Part shown: one piece after another, positions 4,368-7,066 of the stretch
Numbering within the stretch: position 1 is the first letter of the stretch
Layout of the letters: the number at the start of each line of letters is the position of its first letter
Assembly (NCBI GenBank): GCA_023255615.1
Contig: JAHFLI010000064.1
Location: 1-7,066 of the forward strand
From: Candidatus Woesearchaeota archaeon
GTDB lineage: Archaea; Nanobdellota; Nanobdellia; Woesearchaeales; JACQSR01
Direction: 5' to 3'
DNA length: 7,066 nt
Program-made: the position numbers and the translations under genes
The notes under the pieces: model-generated
The model's input: the letters and a program-made list of their open reading frames with translations, nothing else
Database searches by the model: none
Told to the model about the DNA's origin: nothing

Positions 4368-7066
4368 ATGAATGTAACAAGAGTTGCTAGTATAGTTTGC
4401 TGTATGATTTTGTTAACCGTTATTTTCTCTGTCTCTAGTTTTGCAACTTCCGTTTATGATTGCGGCACTAATCCGGGTGATCAAGGGAATGCAGTTCCTG
4501 AATGTTTTGCTGATTCTGTTGCGTATCATGATGACACCACTTGGTGTGACGGTGCGTTAGGTGGTCCGTTTATTGATAATGATGCTGCTGCTGTCGGTGC
4601 AGATTGTGATAACGTTGCCGATGCCCATGGAAAGACAGGATGTAATCGGCAGGAAACAGACCAACCCTACTGTCACGATGGAAATGGAATTCTTGTTCTT
4701 GATATGGGAGCAAATCAAGAAATTGTTAATGCTCACGATGATTGGGATTTTTACGTTGAAGAAGGCGGTGCGGGAGAACCGTATAGCGTTGCTGTTTCTA
4801 CGGATGGAAGTCAATGGCTGGATTTAGGAGGAGTGTGTGACGGTTCAGTGTTAAGCATTCCCGGAAAAAATTTGAATCAGAAATATCGATACGTGAAATT
4901 TACTGCTAGAGGAGATCTCCCTCGATGTGATGGAAGCGATCAGGGAAGCGCAAAATACTATGGTGCAGATATTGATTTTGTGATGGCACGCTCTATCCCC
5001 TGTTCAGGAGATCTATGCGTCGAAGATGATGCAGAGTGCGTCAGTAATACTATTCCTGCAACGATGACTCTTGGACAGCATGCAACCGTTTCAGTCACCA
5101 TAAAAAATGATGGAACCACGACCTGGACCAAAAGTGCGAATTACAAATTAGGATCACAAAGTCCCCAAGATAATCTTGTCTGGGGTTTGAATCGTGTTGA
5201 ACTTTCACCAAGTGCTTCCGTTTATACTGGACAACAATATACGTTTACATTTGATATTGTTGCACCAACAACTCCAGGAACATATCATAATTTCTGGAAA
5301 ATGTTACAAGAGCATGTTGCGTGGTTCGGAGAAAAATGTGGGCGCGATGTCGTTGTTCAAGGGGTTTGTACGCCAGGTCAAATTGAGTTGCGAGGATGTG
5401 GCAATTGCGGTTCACAGATGAGAGTTTGTCAATCTGATGGAACGTGGGGAAATTATGGAGATTGTATGAATCAGGGTCCATGCAGCCCTGGATCGACTGA
5501 TCAGAAATCTTGCGGCAATTGTGGAACAAAAACAAGAACATGCCAGTCAACTTGTCAATGGGGTTCGTATGGAGATTGTCTTGGACAAGGACCATGTAGT
5601 CCCGGACAAACGCAGACACAATCGTGTAATACTGGATTGCCAGGAATTTGCAGCAATGGTAATCAGTCACGAATCTGTCAATCAACGTGTCAGTGGAATC
5701 CTTATGGAATTTGCAATCCTGTTAATCATCCTCGATCGGAAACATGTAATGATCTTGATGATAATTGTAATGGAAAAACTGACGAGGTATGTGCCACTTG
5801 TTTGGGTGATACGATTCCCTATTCAATTGCAGCTGGGCAGACTCAGCACGTGATCGTGACCGTGAGAAATGATGGTTCAGCTCCATGGACGAGAAATGAA
5901 AATTATAAATTAGGATCACAAAATCCCCAAGATAATTTAGTCTGGGGTTTAGGAAGAGCGTTGATTGATGTGAATGCAAGTGTTGTTCATGGGCAATCGT
6001 ACACTTTTGGTTTTGACATTGTTGCACCAACGACTCCGGGAATTTACCATGATGAATGGAGAATGCTCAAGGAGTATGAGTTTTGGTTCTTGCCACCTAA
6101 TTGTGGGCATGATGTCAATGTGACAACTACGACTTGTACACCAGGACAAGTGCAAACCCAGCCGTGTGGAAATTGTGGAAGTCAGTCAAGAACATGTCAA
6201 AGCAATGGAGAATGGGGACCGTATGGAACATGCATGAATCAAGGACCATGTTCACCAGGCCAGCAACAACAACGAACATGCGGAACAGATGTTGGTGAAT
6301 GTCAGGCTGGAAATGAAACAAGAACATGCCAGTCAACTTGTCAATGGGGTTCATACCAAAATTGTAATGCGATAGGACCAGCCCCGGAGATCTGCGATGG
6401 AAAAGATAATGATTGTAATAGTGTAAATGATAATGGGTTCAATAATGAAAATTGTCAGCCCGTCTGTACAACGAGCGGATTTGTCTGGACTGGACATGGA
6501 GGAAATCTTAACTGCTGTGGGAATGACCCTCATGAAGATGATCCGTATCAAATCAATGAAACATTGTGCGACGGAAATGATAACGATTGCGATGGATATA
6601 TTGATGAATACTTGAAACATACCTGTAAGGATTATAGTGACTGTTCGATGTATCAAACCTGTGATACTTGTCCACCGGCGCCTCCTGAAGTGTGCGATGG
6701 AAGAGACAATAATTGCAATGGACAAATAGATGAAGGTTTTGATACGGACCACGATGGATGGACAACGTGCAATGGGGATTGTAACGACAACAATCCAAAT
6801 GTCTATCCAGGAAAACAAGAGTATTGTTCCGATGGAATAGACAATAATTGTGATGGTTATATTGATTGTCAGGATTCGGACTGTTTCACGAATCCAGTCT
6901 GCAACCCATGCCCAGACAATGACCATGATGGTTGGACTGTTTGCCAAGGAGATTGTAATGACAATAACCCGAACATCTATCCAGGAAAAGTGGAATACTG
7001 CTCTGATGGAATTGATAACAATTGCGACGGCTACATCGACTGCCAGGATTCAGATTGTTTCACCAA
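4368..7066 (+). CDS. Large secreted, cysteine-rich multidomain surface protein (3' end outside window)
   Basis: An uninterrupted frame of 899 codons runs to the window end without a stop. Residues 1-26 are a signal peptide (hydrophobic core to SSFA, probable cleavage after Ala26). Residues about 32-215 contain a beta-sandwich resembling discoidin-like surface domains (LDMGANQEIV..., VSTDGSQWLDLG, YRYVKFTARGD, GADIDFV). Then come an Ig-like domain of the NBR1 type (about 224-333), three cysteine-rich units with CGNCGxxxRxCQSxCxWGxYGxC-type spacing (334-458) and a MopE-like motif, ETCNDLDDNCNGKTDE. A second Ig-like domain (475-589), two more cysteine-rich units (590-670) and further MopE-like motifs (from about 673) follow. 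The last of these are a 58-residue tandem repeat. The Asp/Asn motifs suggest metal, probably calcium, binding; the many cysteines suggest disulfides outside the cell. The likely role is adhesion or cell-surface contact, by inference. The C-terminal anchor is not seen. Confidence 0.85.
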   Translation, partial: MNVTRVASIVCCMILLTVIFSVSSFATSVYDCGTNPGDQGNAVPECFADSVAYHDDTTWCDGALGGPFIDNDAAAVGADCDNVADAHGKTGCNRQETDQPYCHDGNGILVLDMGANQEIVNAHDDWDFYVEEGGAGEPYSVAVSTDGSQWLDLGGVCDGSVLSIPGKNLNQKYRYVKFTARGDLPRCDGSDQGSAKYYGADIDFVMARSIPCSGDLCVEDDAECVSNTIPATMTLGQHATVSVTIKNDGTTTWTKSANYKLGSQSPQDNLVWGLNRVELSPSASVYTGQQYTFTFDIVAPTTPGTYHNFWKMLQEHVAWFGEKCGRDVVVQGVCTPGQIELRGCGNCGSQMRVCQSDGTWGNYGDCMNQGPCSPGSTDQKSCGNCGTKTRTCQSTCQWGSYGDCLGQGPCSPGQTQTQSCNTGLPGICSNGNQSRICQSTCQWNPYGICNPVNHPRSETCNDLDDNCNGKTDEVCATCLGDTIPYSIAAGQTQHVIVTVRNDGSAPWTRNENYKLGSQNPQDNLVWGLGRALIDVNASVVHGQSYTFGFDIVAPTTPGIYHDEWRMLKEYEFWFLPPNCGHDVNVTTTTCTPGQVQTQPCGNCGSQSRTCQSNGEWGPYGTCMNQGPCSPGQQQQRTCGTDVGECQAGNETRTCQSTCQWGSYQNCNAIGPAPEICDGKDNDCNSVNDNGFNNENCQPVCTTSGFVWTGHGGNLNCCGNDPHEDDPYQINETLCDGNDNDCDGYIDEYLKHTCKDYSDCSMYQTCDTCPPAPPEVCDGRDNNCNGQIDEGFDTDHDGWTTCNGDCNDNNPNVYPGKQEYCSDGIDNNCDGYIDCQDSDCFTNPVCNPCPDNDHDGWTVCQGDCNDNNPNIYPGKVEYCSDGIDNNCDGYIDCQDSDCFT
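5037..5366 (+). other. First NBR1-type Ig-like domain in the surface protein
   Basis: Residues about 224-333. It shows TIPATMTLGQHATVSVTIKN, WTKSANYKLGSQ, VWGLNRVEL, FDIVAPTTPGTY and WKMLQEHVAWFG. This is the strand pattern of the Ig-like domain named after NBR1, with its conserved tryptophans and the P-T-x-PGxY turn. The domain is known in autophagy receptors and also in bacterial and archaeal extracellular proteins. Confidence 0.6.
5530..5566 (+). repeat. 37-bp identical repeat in the cysteine-rich units, copy 1
   Basis: Identical to 6316-6352 (offset 786). It encodes the TRTCQSTCQWG core of the cysteine-rich unit. Identity at DNA level, beyond the protein motif, points to recent duplication or conversion inside the gene. 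Confidence 0.85.
5790..6134 (+). other. Second NBR1-type Ig-like domain in the surface protein
   Basis: Residues about 475-589, clearly a duplicate of the first: NYKLGSQNPQDNLVWGL matches NYKLGSQSPQDNLVWGL, and FDIVAPTTPG is shared. DNA similarity is high around 5139-5190 and 5901-5952 (offset 762), showing that a whole Ig plus cysteine-rich module was duplicated. Confidence 0.6.
6316..6352 (+). repeat. 37-bp identical repeat in the cysteine-rich units, copy 2
   Basis: The partner of 5530-5566, in the fifth cysteine-rich unit. Confidence 0.85.
6747..7066 (+). repeat. 174-bp (58-residue) tandem repeat of a MopE-like metal-binding unit
   Basis: The unit at 6747-6920 is followed directly by a second at 6921 that continues out of the window. 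Each reads D-H-D-G-W-T, GDCNDNNPN, YPGK, EYCSDGIDNNCDGYID and CQDSDCFT. Proteins are nearly identical but many third codon positions differ, so the duplication is not very recent or the protein sequence is kept by selection. The spaced Asp/Asn side chains resemble calcium-binding loops. Confidence 0.8.

Noticed and set aside
5245..5685. 146-codon open frame on the minus strand
   Set aside because: Antisense to the cysteine-rich units of the surface protein, with no ribosome binding site and no recognisable domain.
4561..5853. Plus-strand open frames of 75-110 codons in other frames of the surface protein gene (such as 4561-4827 and 5521-5853)
   Set aside because: The main frame has a signal peptide and continuous repeated domains through these positions; the others are frame shadows.
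6351..6947. 198-codon open frame on the minus strand inside the surface protein gene
   Set aside because: It is antisense to the Asp/Asn/Gly-rich repeats; its Ile/Thr/Val-rich composition follows from the complementary codons, and it has no promoter or motif.

Overview
The window looks archaeal, most likely from a DPANN-type lineage (Woesearchaeota/Pacearchaeota-like); the phylum is inferred. The domain-level call rests on three things. There is a clear ribosomal protein L35Ae, a family of archaea and eukaryotes. The promoters are TATA boxes about 25 bases upstream of start codons, several of which imply leaderless mRNAs. The ATPase belongs to a family (AAA + DUF4143) that is frequent in archaea.

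Layout. Bases 1-42 (-) hold the first 14 codons of a gene that leaves the window. It is divergent from an AAA ATPase/DUF4143 gene at 177-1409 (+). A 41-residue single-pass membrane peptide gene (1503-1628, +) follows. Next comes a toxin-antitoxin (TA) island on the minus strand: vapB-vapC (2248-1620), then a wHTH-nucleotidyltransferase/HEPN pair of type VII style (3350-2365), then the wreck of a third TA-like locus (3759-3421) with a Zn-finger (YgiT/MqsA-like) head, a vapB tail and a truncated vapC head. rpl35ae (4185-3928, -) follows. From 4368 to the window end runs a secreted, cysteine-rich, multidomain surface protein (899 codons, no stop reached). It has a signal peptide, a beta-sandwich domain, two NBR1-type Ig-like domains, five CGNCG-type cysteine-rich units and MopE-like Asp/Asn/Cys motifs.

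The most unusual part is the TA island. A perfect 39-bp direct repeat (1590-1628 and 2335-2373) brackets vapBC. It carries the last 12 codons and stop of the membrane peptide gene on one strand, and on the other it supplies the same terminal Leu-Arg-stop to both VapC and the HEPN protein. A perfect 120-bp repeat (1978-2097 and 3512-3631) shares the vapB tail and vapC head. At one edge it changes abruptly into a diverged but homologous vapC, and at the other it joins out of frame to the Zn-finger gene. This reads as recombination between TA cassettes next to a fixed anchor gene; a metagenome assembly artefact is the main alternative.

Both intact TA operons have translationally coupled genes (4-base ATGA overlaps) and inverted repeats next to their TATA boxes. 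That fits autoregulation by the RHH protein VapB and by the wHTH domain fused to the nucleotidyltransferase.
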